Positions 34,793-43,403 of a stretch of 64,000 nt of DNA are shown in pieces (the first letter of the stretch is position 1; every line of letters begins with the position of its first letter). Both the position numbers and the translations under genes were made by a program. The notes beneath the pieces were generated by a model. It was given only the letters and a program-made list of their open reading frames with translations. It was not told the origin of the DNA and did no database searches. Origin of the DNA: Nitrospinaceae bacterium (GTDB lineage: Bacteria > Nitrospinota > Nitrospinia > Nitrospinales > VA-1); NCBI GenBank assembly GCA_029261655.1, contig JAJDAY010000017.1:1-64000 (forward strand), given 5' to 3'.

Positions 34793-35131
34793 ATGAACCA
34801 AGAAGAAAGAAGAAAACTAAAATGCGCGATTGTCGATGAAATCGCGGCCCAAAAACATCTGATCGAAAGCCTGGCAGAATCGGTCAAGCCGGTGGCGCCC
34901 GACAACGCCATCGGCCGTCTCACCCGCATGGAGGCGCTTGGCAGTCAAGGGATCAGTGAAAATACGCTGGGCGCGGCCCGTGCCAAACTTGCGAAGCTTG
35001 AGACCGCATTGGAAAAAGTCGATCGACCCGGTTTCGGCATTTGCGTGAGATGCGAAAACCCCATCCCAAAAGGCCGCATCATGGCCATGCCGGAAAACGT
35101 TCTGTGCGTCCCCTGCGCTGAAAAAAGGTAA
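34793..35131 (+). CDS. DksA/TraR-family C4 zinc-finger protein
   Basis: 112 aa. An N-terminal coiled coil leads to the C4 zinc finger (CVRCENPIPKGRIMAMPENV plus CVPC). Proteins of this family bind in the RNA polymerase secondary channel and modulate transcription with ppGpp. The usual acidic DxxDxA tip is not obvious in the coil, so activity may differ from DksA. Confidence 0.88.
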   Translation: MNQEERRKLKCAIVDEIAAQKHLIESLAESVKPVAPDNAIGRLTRMEALGSQGISENTLGAARAKLAKLETALEKVDRPGFGICVRCENPIPKGRIMAMPENVLCVPCAEKR

Positions 35132-35153
35132 TCCTTGTTCAGGAGAACATTCC

Positions 35154-36317
35154 ATCCTAAAAATCTGCCTCACTATATTTTCATCTCCCTGGTCGCGTTT
35201 TAAAGGCGGCGGTCAGATCGCCGTCCATCAGTTGGCCTGCGCTTTGGTGAGACAGGGATGCGAGGTGCATGTGCTGTACTCCAAAGAGCCGGGAGAGAAA
35301 ATCGCGCCTGAGGCTCCTTATAAAATTCACTGGGCTCGTCGCTTTAAAACGGCCACGATCAACCTGGATATTTTCTCTTTCGGTTTCGCGCTCAACCGTC
35401 TGGCCAGGAAGGAAAAGTTCGACATCGTTCACGGCAACGCGGAGGAAGCTTTTTTTTCTTCCTGCATCAGCGAGAGGCAGAACGCGGTATATTTTTTCAC
35501 CAGCCACGCGCCCCATGTGCCGTCCACGGGAATTTTGCGAGCGCTTTGCCGACCCATTGCGTTTTTGAAAACGGTGAACCCTCATCTGCTTCGATCCGCC
35601 GCCCGCCGGGCGCAAAAAATCATCACCTTCAGTCAGTTTTCCCGCGAGCGGGTTCTAGCGGGTCTGGGCGATCGCTTTGAAAGCCTGATCGAAGTGATTC
35701 CAGGAGGAATCGACCCTTCCTGGTTTGACGTTGAGCGCGCGCCGTCCGAAAATCCGGAACTTATTTTCTGGGGCCGTATGGAGGATGAGAAAGGTGTCCC
35801 GGAACTGCTGGACGCTCTTAAAATCGTTGCGACTAAAATTCCCGCAATCAAACTGACTCTGGTCGGCGAAGGCCATCGCCTGGAAGATTATAAACAGAAA
35901 GTGCGCAAGCTGGGGTTGATTCCCAAAGTGGTGATGCCGGGTTGGCGGTCGATGGAGGAGATTCAAAAACTCATTGCCAGGGCTCGTGTCGCGGTTCTGC
36001 CGTCGAGGATTGAAAGCTTTGGCCTTTCAGTTGCCGAAGCGCTGGGCGCGGGCGCTCCGGTGATTACCACGAACGCGGGCGCTTTGCCGGAGATAGTGCA
36101 GGATGGTGTTACCGGGACTCTGGTCGCAAAAGAAAACCCGCAAGCTCTTGCCGACGCCATTGGCCGGGTGCTGGACAATGAGGAAAATTTTCGCCAGATG
36201 GCGAAGCGGGGGCGAGAAGAGGCGCGTCAAAAACTTTCCTGGGATTTTGCCGCCCGCCAATTGATCGAGCTGTACCGGCAGGAACTCGCGGTCCCAGGGG
36301 AGCCGGTCCCGGATTAA
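35154..36317 (+). CDS. GT4-type glycosyltransferase with probable AUC start
   Basis: 387 aa if read from ATC 35154. The first strand and glycine loop KICLTIFSSPWSRFKGGGQ are needed for the GT-B fold, yet they lie upstream of the first usual start (TTG 35232). GGAG sits eight bases before ATC. No ATG, GTG or TTG lies in frame between the dksA-like gene and the fold start. The C-terminal domain has PELIFWGRMEDEKGVPELLD, ESFGLSVAEALGAGAPVIT and the E-x7-E motif. The donor sugar is unknown. Confidence 0.85.
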   Translation: MLKICLTIFSSPWSRFKGGGQIAVHQLACALVRQGCEVHVLYSKEPGEKIAPEAPYKIHWARRFKTATINLDIFSFGFALNRLARKEKFDIVHGNAEEAFFSSCISERQNAVYFFTSHAPHVPSTGILRALCRPIAFLKTVNPHLLRSAARRAQKIITFSQFSRERVLAGLGDRFESLIEVIPGGIDPSWFDVERAPSENPELIFWGRMEDEKGVPELLDALKIVATKIPAIKLTLVGEGHRLEDYKQKVRKLGLIPKVVMPGWRSMEEIQKLIARARVAVLPSRIESFGLSVAEALGAGAPVITTNAGALPEIVQDGVTGTLVAKENPQALADAIGRVLDNEENFRQMAKRGREEARQKLSWDFAARQLIELYRQELAVPGEPVPD

Positions 36318-36367
36318 TCCTAATCTGCGGGGATAAAAATGCCGTTAAGAAAAGCGGCCTTTGCAAA

Positions 36368-37606
36368 ATGAAAAAAGTCGTTATTTCCGTTCCCCTTCAT
36401 AAAAAGAGAACTATGGATTCCTCAAAAACCCAGAGCCCGTCTGTATTGGGTCCAGCCCCAAGGACGGGGAAAACGCTTGAAAAACCCTCGGTAATTTCGA
36501 CCCCGGGGAAAGAAAAGGTTTCCGCCAAAAAAAGGATCAAGGGCTGGGTCAAGAAAATCCCGTTTTTTCAGGAAATGGATTATCTGCGCCGTAGAATTCA
36601 CGATTCCCCCCTGTTCGATTTCACGGTGAGGGATCTTGCAAAAGAGCTTGAGGAATGGCCCCCGGCGCTTCTTCTGGACGTGACCAATCGTTGCAACGCC
36701 AAATGCGTCTGGTGCCCCAATCCGGATTTGACCGACCTCGGTGCGATGACGATGGATTTGTACCGCAAGATCATCGACGATTACGCGGTTCGTGGAGGAG
36801 TTGTCCATTTTGGCACGTTTGGCGAACCTCTGATGGACAAGACGATCAAGGAAAAAATTGAGTATCTGCAAAATTTTTCCACGATAAAAAGAGTCGAGGT
36901 CCTGACCAACGCGTTTTTTATGAATGAAAAAATAACGCCCGCGCTTTTGGAAAATTCTGTGGCGGTGGACATCAGCCTGGACGAGTTGGATAAAAAAACG
37001 TTTGAAGACGTGAAAAAAATGAGCTACGACGTGGTTCGTAAAAACATCATCGACCTGCTCAAAGCCAATGACCGCAGGCATCATCCGGTCCCTGTTAATT
37101 TTCGTATCAAGACTTTAAAAACAATGCGGGAAACACTCGACCACGAGTTTTTTAAAATCATTGAAGATCACCAATGCACCATCCAGCTGACGCCCATCGA
37201 CAACAACATCATTTCCAACTGGGCCGGGCGGTTCGATAAAGACGGGTTTCTGGACCGCTACGGAATGGATTCGGGAAAGTCTGTCCGGTTCAATCACAAG
37301 CGTTTTAACCTGACAAACACCGCCCCCTGCACGCAGTTGTGGAAATGGATGGTGGTTTACTGGGATGGGAGCGTGGTTTTGTGTTGCGCGGACATGTTTT
37401 CCAGCGCACCTGTTGGAAGCTTGAGAGAAGACAGTATTGCGGATGTCTGGGGCGGGACGGTGTTGACGGAGCTTCGAAAAAAAATGATCGACCGAAAGCG
37501 TTTTGAAATACCCATCTGCCAGAATTGCGATATCCATTTGAGCTGGCATCATTTAAAAAACGATTACGACGCCAACGGCGAACCTTTCAGCGGAAAATTT
37601 CTTTAA
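36368..37606 (+). CDS. Radical SAM/SPASM protein
   Basis: 412 aa from ATG 36368 (ATG 36413 is possible). The first 95 residues are basic and low in complexity, followed by the radical SAM motif CNAKCVWC in LLLDVTNRCNAKC, GTFGEPLMD, and a C-terminal SPASM-like cysteine set (PCTQLWKW, VLCCADMF, CQNCD) for extra iron-sulfur clusters. Substrate unknown. It follows the glycosyltransferase by 50 bases. Confidence 0.88.
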   Translation: MKKVVISVPLHKKRTMDSSKTQSPSVLGPAPRTGKTLEKPSVISTPGKEKVSAKKRIKGWVKKIPFFQEMDYLRRRIHDSPLFDFTVRDLAKELEEWPPALLLDVTNRCNAKCVWCPNPDLTDLGAMTMDLYRKIIDDYAVRGGVVHFGTFGEPLMDKTIKEKIEYLQNFSTIKRVEVLTNAFFMNEKITPALLENSVAVDISLDELDKKTFEDVKKMSYDVVRKNIIDLLKANDRRHHPVPVNFRIKTLKTMRETLDHEFFKIIEDHQCTIQLTPIDNNIISNWAGRFDKDGFLDRYGMDSGKSVRFNHKRFNLTNTAPCTQLWKWMVVYWDGSVVLCCADMFSSAPVGSLREDSIADVWGGTVLTELRKKMIDRKRFEIPICQNCDIHLSWHHLKNDYDANGEPFSGKFL

Positions 37607-37616
37607 CCCGCCCTTT

Positions 37617-38153
37617 TTATTTAGACTTCTTTGACGCCTGGTTCAGTTTTTCTAATTCATGTTTTTTAACCAGGCGGTCTATTTTTTGTTTGAAGTCATT
37701 GGTCTGAGTCAACTCATGAATCCATTGTTGTCCCGCGACCCCGGCTTCCCTGCTGATGAGCGGCATTTTTTCCTTCCATTCTATCCAGAAAGGGGTCTCG
37801 AACATGGCGATCAGCTTTATCACGACCTCGTTTGACATGTGCTTGTCGTAAACCGGGATGATCTTTTCGGTCAAGGCGACCATTTCTCCCTCCCCGATCA
37901 AGGCGTTGAAGTCGGTCCAGAAAGCGTCCGGCACGTTGGGATAAGCCGACCCGATCATCTGGGAATAGGAATTCAAGACACCGTCTTTCATGTAGGATAA
38001 TTGATCCTGAATTCCGGAAACGAGGAGTAGTTTTTTAATGTTCTCAATTTTTTCAGGATTCGACCCGGCCTGGGCCAGGCCCGTTGCCAGGATCATCAAA
38101 ATCCACGACACTAAAAACAAACCTATTTTGTTACGCCAGTTTGTGACCTGCAT
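37617..38153 (-). CDS. Secreted DUF2059-like protein
   Basis: 178 aa. Signal peptide (GLFLVSWILMILATGLAQA), then a helical domain with KIENIKKLLLVSGIQDQLSY and a C-terminal ETPFWIEWKEKMPLI element, the DUF2059 pattern. ATG 38153 has GAGG upstream. Periplasmic, function unknown. Confidence 0.8.
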   Translation of the reverse strand: MQVTNWRNKIGLFLVSWILMILATGLAQAGSNPEKIENIKKLLLVSGIQDQLSYMKDGVLNSYSQMIGSAYPNVPDAFWTDFNALIGEGEMVALTEKIIPVYDKHMSNEVVIKLIAMFETPFWIEWKEKMPLISREAGVAGQQWIHELTQTNDFKQKIDRLVKKHELEKLNQASKKSK

Positions 38154-38376
38154 CACCCACCTCTATAAAATAGAATAAAAAAAATCGTCCCCCAGGAAGC
38201 CGTTGCCCTGCTTGATAATGCGAAAAGGGATTGGGAAATTGTAACCCTTCTTCTGGCAATCCACAAATTATGCTGAATTGGGCTTAGCTTTAAGGAGGCT
38301 AATTATGTTAATCTTAAGAGCCGATAAAGTCGTTTTATAACGTTCACGACCGCCAATAATAAAAAGAGGAAGCCAA

Positions 38377-39189
38377 ATGAAACGCACCACTATTGTCACG
38401 ATCTCCATGGTTCTGGTTTTGACGGGCGTGTTGATTTTTTTCCTGATATTTTCTATGGATTCTCTTGTGACAATGGCAGTTGAAAAGTATGGTACCCAGG
38501 CGCTCGATGCCGAGGTCACACTGAATAAAACAGAAATTTCCTTAAAATCCGGCAAGGGAACTTTAAAAGGATTGAAAGTGGCCAATCCCAGAGGATTTGA
38601 AACGGAGTCCGCGTTTGAGTTGGATGAAGTCAGCCTGTCCATAGACGCCACATCCATTACCAAGAACACGGTGGTTATCAAGGAAATTCTCATCGCGGCC
38701 CCGCAAGTCACCTACGAGTATGGCCCTGAGGGAAGTAACCTCGACGCTTTACAACGAAATGCCACAGGCCAGGCCGGTGGCGGCCAAACGACCGGCAGTG
38801 ACGACGGCCCGCCGGCAAGCGAAAAAACCAAGAAAAGCGGGAAAAAACTCATCATCGAGAGTCTCATCATTCGCGATGGAAAAGTCAATGTGAGTGCTGC
38901 AGGGTTGCAGGGGAAAAAGATGACCGTGGATCTTCCGACCGTCCGCATGGCCAACATAGGAAAGAGTGAAGGCGGGGCAACTCCCGCGGAAGTCATCAAG
39001 AAATTGATCGACGCTCTCAATACAGCCGCAGGCGGCGCGGTGAAAAACCTGGGTCTTGGAAAAATTGCCGGTGAGATGGAAGGCGCGGTCAAGGGCGCCA
39101 AGGACGTTTTGGAAAAAGGCGACCCGAAAGAGATCCAGAAAAAAGCCGAAGAGATTGGCGATGCGGTCAAAGGATTGTTTGGAAAATAA
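38377..39189 (+). CDS. AsmA-like membrane-anchored protein
   Basis: 270 aa. An N-terminal TM anchor (ISMVLVLTGVLIFFLIF) is followed by KTEISLKSGKGTLKGLKVAN, a pattern seen in AsmA-like proteins, and then a Gly/Ala/Lys-rich C-terminus. AsmA-family proteins act in envelope lipid transport or assembly. It is shorter than AsmA and seems to hold one such module. AGAGGAAG precedes ATG. Confidence 0.75.
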   Translation: MKRTTIVTISMVLVLTGVLIFFLIFSMDSLVTMAVEKYGTQALDAEVTLNKTEISLKSGKGTLKGLKVANPRGFETESAFELDEVSLSIDATSITKNTVVIKEILIAAPQVTYEYGPEGSNLDALQRNATGQAGGGQTTGSDDGPPASEKTKKSGKKLIIESLIIRDGKVNVSAAGLQGKKMTVDLPTVRMANIGKSEGGATPAEVIKKLIDALNTAAGGAVKNLGLGKIAGEMEGAVKGAKDVLEKGDPKEIQKKAEEIGDAVKGLFGK

Positions 39190-39217
39190 AATTTCAAACA
39201 ATTCGGTACAAAGATTT

Positions 39218-39246
39218 TTGACATTTTGAACTTTTTTATTCATTCT
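39218..39246 (+). promoter_or_regulatory. Candidate promoter for the structured RNA
   Basis: TTGACA at 39218-39223 is a perfect -35. After a 17-base spacer the -10 would be CATTCT (39241-39246), a weak match. Transcription would begin near 39252. Confidence 0.4.
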
Positions 39247-39326
39247 ATTGGAGTCGAAACTGTGCTTGGGGTGCCAAGGAGCCTTGAGCCAGGATGTTCC
39301 CCCTTGGACCCAAAGGAGGTGATCCC

Positions 39327-39371
39327 TTGTCTAATCACAGTATAAGGGGAGCTTCCGGAAACATTGGCTGA
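39327..39371 (+). CDS. Candidate 14-aa peptide behind a perfect Shine-Dalgarno
   Basis: TTG start seven bases after GGAGG and TGA at 39369-39371; the peptide reads MSNHSIRGASGNIG. The same frame is open from ATG 39294, giving 25 residues. The very strong ribosome site argues for translation, but the peptide has no recognised family, and the start is TTG. Confidence 0.3.
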   Translation: MSNHSIRGASGNIG

Positions 39372-39404
39372 ATTCCAATGACCGGAGGCTCCTGAGTTTT
39401 TAAA

Positions 39405-39435
39405 AGCCCTGCTCTTTTGAGCGGGGCTTTTTTTT
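39405..39435 (+). terminator. Strong intrinsic terminator of the structured RNA
   Basis: AGCCCTGCTC, loop TTTT and GAGCGGGGCT form a 10-bp stem (one G-T pair) followed by seven more Ts. Confidence 0.93.
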
Positions 39436-39763
39436 GTCAGAAACCCGGTGATTGGACAGAGCCAAAAATGGGTGCGATTGTTATGACGGACAAAAATCTT
39501 GTAAATTTTTCGCCTTTAGAAAAGGTGGGTGATTTTTATCCGGCGGACCCAGTTTTATGACCTTTTATCAATAGGTGTGATTTAAAATACATTTCTCGAT
39601 TTTAGTTTTTATTTCCCTCGGTTTTGGTGTACTCTTCCTCGGAACTTAGGTTTAATTTGTTGTAATTTGCATTATTTTTAGTCGTATTTTATTGCAAATT
39701 AGACTTTCATTAACTTACTTGATATTTGATTGATATATACCTTTACAGTAATGGAAAATATTT
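39436..39763. other. Promoter region of the exopolysaccharide cluster
   Basis: About 330 AT-rich bases without a coding frame. The stretch 39660-39740 is especially AT-rich and probably holds the promoter of the polysaccharide operon. No ops/JUMPStart element was seen. Confidence 0.4.
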
Positions 39764-41266
39764 GTGAGTGTTGAGTCGATCGACGAACAGAAGAGCAGGG
39801 TTCTTGGTGAGGCCACAGTCGCTCTCAAGAGAAAGCCCGGAAGAAAGGTTCCTGGGCCGTCGAGCAAGAGTGAGCCTTATTCGCTGAATCGGGCTGCGAC
39901 CTTGATGGCCCTCTCGGACGCTTTTGTATTGCTTGCAACCGGAATCGCCATTTGCTGGTATCACCTGGGTTGGGAGAATGCCGGGAACTGGTTTTATGCC
40001 TTCGCGATCCTGGCTCCCAGCGTGACGGTGGTGTTGGCATTTTATCGAGCGGGCCTTTATGACGTTGGTTCGATATGCAACCCCCTGGGTCAGGTTCCCA
40101 GGATCGTGGGTATTTTAGTCGTTACGTTGCTTTCATTTTTGGCGCTCGCCTTTGCTTTGAAGATATCGAGCCAGTTCTCCCGTGTGTGGTTTTTCGCCTG
40201 GCTCATGTCTTCTACTTTCTTTATTTTTCTTGAAAGAGAGCTATGGCGTTTTCTTTTTGGACGCTGGGGGCGCACGGGACGGCTTTCTCGGAGGATAGTG
40301 GTTTTCGGCAGTGGAGAACAGGCCGAACGGTGCATTGAAAAATTGAAACGCTCCAAGGAACCCTGGCTTCGTATCATGGGAATTTTTGACGATAGAAAAG
40401 AGCGCGCCGGTCCTTCGGTGCTTGGGTATCCGGTCCTCGGAACCCTGGGCGATCTTTTAGGTTTTGTCAGAACGAACCATGTGGACGATATTGTGGTCGC
40501 TCTTCCCTGGAGTGCGGAACACCGGATCAGTTCGATTTCCAGAACGCTTGCGGAGGTTCCGGTGCATATCCGCCTCGGTTTCGACCTCGCGGGCTTCCAG
40601 AGTCTGTACTCCAGTTATAGTTTCATTGGCGGCGTTCCCATGCTTCATCTGGTCAATATCCCCCTGGACGGATGGAAATATGCTGTCAAGGAGTTGGAGG
40701 ACAAGTCAGTCAGTCTGCTTCTTTTAATTCTGTTCTCTCCTCTGATAATGCTCACCGCGATCGCGGTCAAACTTGAAAGTAAGGGACCTGTGCTGTTTTG
40801 CCAGAACCGCAAAGGGTTCAACGGTAAAAATTTTTCGGTGTTCAAGTTTCGCACCATGCGCCACGACCGCCTCCCGGACATAGGGTCGGCGCAGGCAAGG
40901 CAAAACGATCCCCGGGTAACGACCGTTGGAAAGTTTCTAAGACGAACCAGCCTGGATGAGCTTCCTCAGTTACTGAATGTTTTAAGCGGCAGTATGTCTT
41001 TGGTCGGGCCACGTCCACATCCGCTCGCCCTGGATGATGAGTTTTGCGAAATCATCAGCGGTTATCTGGCCAGGCATCGGGTGAAGCCGGGGATAACAGG
41101 CTGGGCACAGGTCAATGGTTTTCGGGGCGAAACAGATACCCCGGACAAGATGCGCGCGAGAGTGGAACATGACATGCATTACATTGAGAACTGGTCCTTA
41201 TTTTTTGATGTCAAGATCCTGATAATGACGGCGATGGTCGTCGCTTTTCAAAAGAATGCGTATTGA
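39764..41266 (+). CDS. Undecaprenyl-phosphate sugar phosphotransferase (WcaJ-like)
   Basis: 500 aa from GTG. Several TM segments lie in the first half, then a nucleotide-binding-like domain (RRIVVFGSGEQAERCIEKL), one more TM segment and the C-terminal bacterial sugar-transferase domain: VFKFRTMRHD, RRTSLDELPQLLNVLSGSMS, LVGPRPHPLA and RVKPGITGWAQVNGFRGETD. The last element is typical of WcaJ-type glucose-1-phosphate transferases. It starts the lipid-linked repeat unit and opens the cluster. Confidence 0.93.
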   Translation: MSVESIDEQKSRVLGEATVALKRKPGRKVPGPSSKSEPYSLNRAATLMALSDAFVLLATGIAICWYHLGWENAGNWFYAFAILAPSVTVVLAFYRAGLYDVGSICNPLGQVPRIVGILVVTLLSFLALAFALKISSQFSRVWFFAWLMSSTFFIFLERELWRFLFGRWGRTGRLSRRIVVFGSGEQAERCIEKLKRSKEPWLRIMGIFDDRKERAGPSVLGYPVLGTLGDLLGFVRTNHVDDIVVALPWSAEHRISSISRTLAEVPVHIRLGFDLAGFQSLYSSYSFIGGVPMLHLVNIPLDGWKYAVKELEDKSVSLLLLILFSPLIMLTAIAVKLESKGPVLFCQNRKGFNGKNFSVFKFRTMRHDRLPDIGSAQARQNDPRVTTVGKFLRRTSLDELPQLLNVLSGSMSLVGPRPHPLALDDEFCEIISGYLARHRVKPGITGWAQVNGFRGETDTPDKMRARVEHDMHYIENWSLFFDVKILIMTAMVVAFQKNAY

Positions 41267-41295
41267 CAGGTGAGCATGAGGAGAGGAGGGAAAGT

Positions 41296-42093
41296 ATGAG
41301 TATTGCACTTAAACGCTTCAATGTTCTGGGAGTCGGGATCAGTTCCATCAACATGAATCTCGCCTTGAGTGTGATCGACGGGTGGATCACCAGACGCGAG
41401 TCTAAATATGTAACGATCACCGGTGTTCATGGGGTGATGGAAAGTCAGGCTAACGAGGATATTCGAAATATTCATAACCGGGCCGGAATGGTCACCCCTG
41501 ACGGTATGCCTCTTGTCTGGCTGGGACGCTATAACAAACACAAAAATGTGAATCGGGTTTACGGGCCTGACCTGATGCTTGAAATTTGCGCACAGTCCCT
41601 TGCCAAAGGATATCGCCACTATTTATACGGCGGCAACGAAGGCGTCCCGGAGATTTTAAAAAGTAAACTTGAGGAGAAGTTTCCAGGGATCCAGATTGTG
41701 GGAACCTACTCCCCTCCGTTTCGCGCTCTCAGTGATGCGGAGGACGATGCGATTGTCCAAAGCATAAAAAGCACGAAGCCCGATATCGTTTGGGTCGGAC
41801 TGAGCACGCCGAAGCAGGAACGGTGGATGGCAAAGCACGTGGACCGGCTGGATGTGCCCGCCCTGATCGGAGTCGGCGCCGCTTTTGATTTTCATGCGGG
41901 TTTGAAAAAACAGGCGCCCTCGTGGATGCAAAAGAGCGGGTTGGAGTGGTTGTTCCGCTTGTCAACGGAGCCACGGCGTTTATGGCGGAGATACTTTCGC
42001 AACAATCCGGTTTTTCTTTTTTTGATCCTCAGGCAAACGCTGGGCTTGAAACACTATGCGGACAATTGGCAGGTCGATGGCATCAATCATTGA
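41296..42093 (+). CDS. WecG/TagA/CpsF-family glycosyltransferase
   Basis: 265 aa. Family motifs: TGVHGVMESQ, TPDGMPLVWLGR, YGPDLMLEIC, LYGGNEGVPE, VWVGLSTPKQERWMAKH and IGVGAAFDFHAG. These enzymes add the second sugar (ManNAc-type in WecG/TagA) to the lipid-linked first sugar. ATG 41296 has GGAGGGAA upstream; a TTG eleven codons earlier has none. Confidence 0.94.
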   Translation: MSIALKRFNVLGVGISSINMNLALSVIDGWITRRESKYVTITGVHGVMESQANEDIRNIHNRAGMVTPDGMPLVWLGRYNKHKNVNRVYGPDLMLEICAQSLAKGYRHYLYGGNEGVPEILKSKLEEKFPGIQIVGTYSPPFRALSDAEDDAIVQSIKSTKPDIVWVGLSTPKQERWMAKHVDRLDVPALIGVGAAFDFHAGLKKQAPSWMQKSGLEWLFRLSTEPRRLWRRYFRNNPVFLFLILRQTLGLKHYADNWQVDGINH

Positions 42094-42174
42094 TACCAGA
42101 CAACGGTTTCCTGAACCTCCCGGGTTTTTAAGGAACGGTTTGATTGCAGGGAGTTTTTCAGGAGAGATGCTTTT

Positions 42175-43392
42175 ATGCGAATAATGCACATTTACAGGGA
42201 TTTTGCCTCCGCCGGAGGAGCGCCTGATATGACGCGGGAATTGGCCAAAGCGCAAGTTGAGTTGGGTCATCAGGTGGTTGGGGTTTGCAGCCTCATGGCC
42301 GAGAGAGTTAAAGGGCTTTCCCTGGAAATTCACCGGATAAAATATGGTTTTCGTGGATTTCGGGAAATTTATAAGCTGATAAAAAGTTATCGCCCTGAAA
42401 TTGTGCATATTCCCGCACCGCTGGTTCCCATGGATTGCCTGTATGGGCTTTTTACAAAATTGATATGTCGGGTTCCAGTCGTGGTTTCACCTCATGGAGT
42501 GTTGAACCCGAAAGGAATAAATTTGAGATTTGGCGGCAAGCAAAAGTCCAGACTCAGGACGCTTCTTAAACGTGTTTTTATAGGGTCCGTTGGGAAACTT
42601 CTTTTTCGCACCATGGACGCAGGGCATGCCCACAGTGAGTACGAGGCGGAAGTTTTGCGGGGATGCGGCGCTAGAAATGTCATGGTCATTCCTTTTGGTG
42701 TCAATAAAGAATGGCTGGCGACGCCAAAAAGAACAGACAATGACTTTCGGACTTTCACCTATTTTGGCCGACTGGATATTTATCATAAATCTCTTGACCT
42801 GGTATTGGGAGCGGCTAAGCGAGTCAAGGATGCGGGCCACCCGTTCAAGATAAGACTGGTCGGCTCAGACGTGTCTGGTTCTTTCTTGAACTTAAAAAGA
42901 TCGGTCGAGTTAAATAATCTTACCGATGTTGTTACGGTAGAACCGCGTGCGGGGGGTATGGAAAAGATAATGCAGGAGACAGACTTTTATTTAGGGGCGT
43001 TTCGGTTTGGCGGTATGGCGCGTGCCTGTGGCGGGGCAATCGCGAGTGGGGTTCCGCTGATAGCCTCGAGGGAAAGTTGTTGGGGAGATTGGGTTGTTCC
43101 CGGCAGATTCGGCATCGTGTCTGCCCTAAACATTCAGGCTTTGTCGGAGGCCCTGATCCAGGCTCTGGAAATGTCTGCGGTTGAATACGAATCGATGTCT
43201 GAAAGGGCCTATGCATATGCAAAGTCTTTGAGCTATTCGTTTGTGGCCAGGGAATTCGTAAGGGGCTATAAAATTTGCCAGGAACGAAAAGGCGACCTCA
43301 GAGAAAATTTCAATATCTTTACAAGTCGTCCCGGGTTGCTGAGATACCGGCTTGAAAACAAAAAATTACCAAAAACAATACTAAATAATTGA
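42175..43392 (+). CDS. GT4-type glycosyltransferase
   Basis: 405 aa, GT-B fold. MRIMHIYRDFASAGGAPDMT opens the acceptor domain, VVVSPHGVLNPKG follows, and the donor domain has TYFGRLDIYHKSLDLVLGAA and a late GAIASGVPLIASRESCWGDW in place of the usual E-x7-E region. Adds a sugar to the lipid-linked unit on the cytoplasmic side. Confidence 0.9.
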   Translation: MRIMHIYRDFASAGGAPDMTRELAKAQVELGHQVVGVCSLMAERVKGLSLEIHRIKYGFRGFREIYKLIKSYRPEIVHIPAPLVPMDCLYGLFTKLICRVPVVVSPHGVLNPKGINLRFGGKQKSRLRTLLKRVFIGSVGKLLFRTMDAGHAHSEYEAEVLRGCGARNVMVIPFGVNKEWLATPKRTDNDFRTFTYFGRLDIYHKSLDLVLGAAKRVKDAGHPFKIRLVGSDVSGSFLNLKRSVELNNLTDVVTVEPRAGGMEKIMQETDFYLGAFRFGGMARACGGAIASGVPLIASRESCWGDWVVPGRFGIVSALNIQALSEALIQALEMSAVEYESMSERAYAYAKSLSYSFVAREFVRGYKICQERKGDLRENFNIFTSRPGLLRYRLENKKLPKTILNN

Positions 43393-43403
43393 GGATTCAT
43401 TAA

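Larger units (their letters stand above)
39250..39435 (+). ncRNA. Candidate structured RNA with extended Shine-Dalgarno
   Basis: A self-contained block ends in a terminator. Stem 1 pairs 39269-39279 with 39302-39311 (10 bp, one bulge). It is followed by AAAGGAGGTGATCC (39312-39325), the full complement of the usual 16S 3' end. Stem 2 pairs 39348-39358 with 39382-39392 and contains a 6-bp inner stem (CATTGG/CCAATG). The final hairpin is the terminator. A 14-codon frame starts at TTG 39327. It could be a regulatory RNA, a ribosome-binding decoy, or a tiny mRNA. No known RNA family was recognised. Confidence 0.55.
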
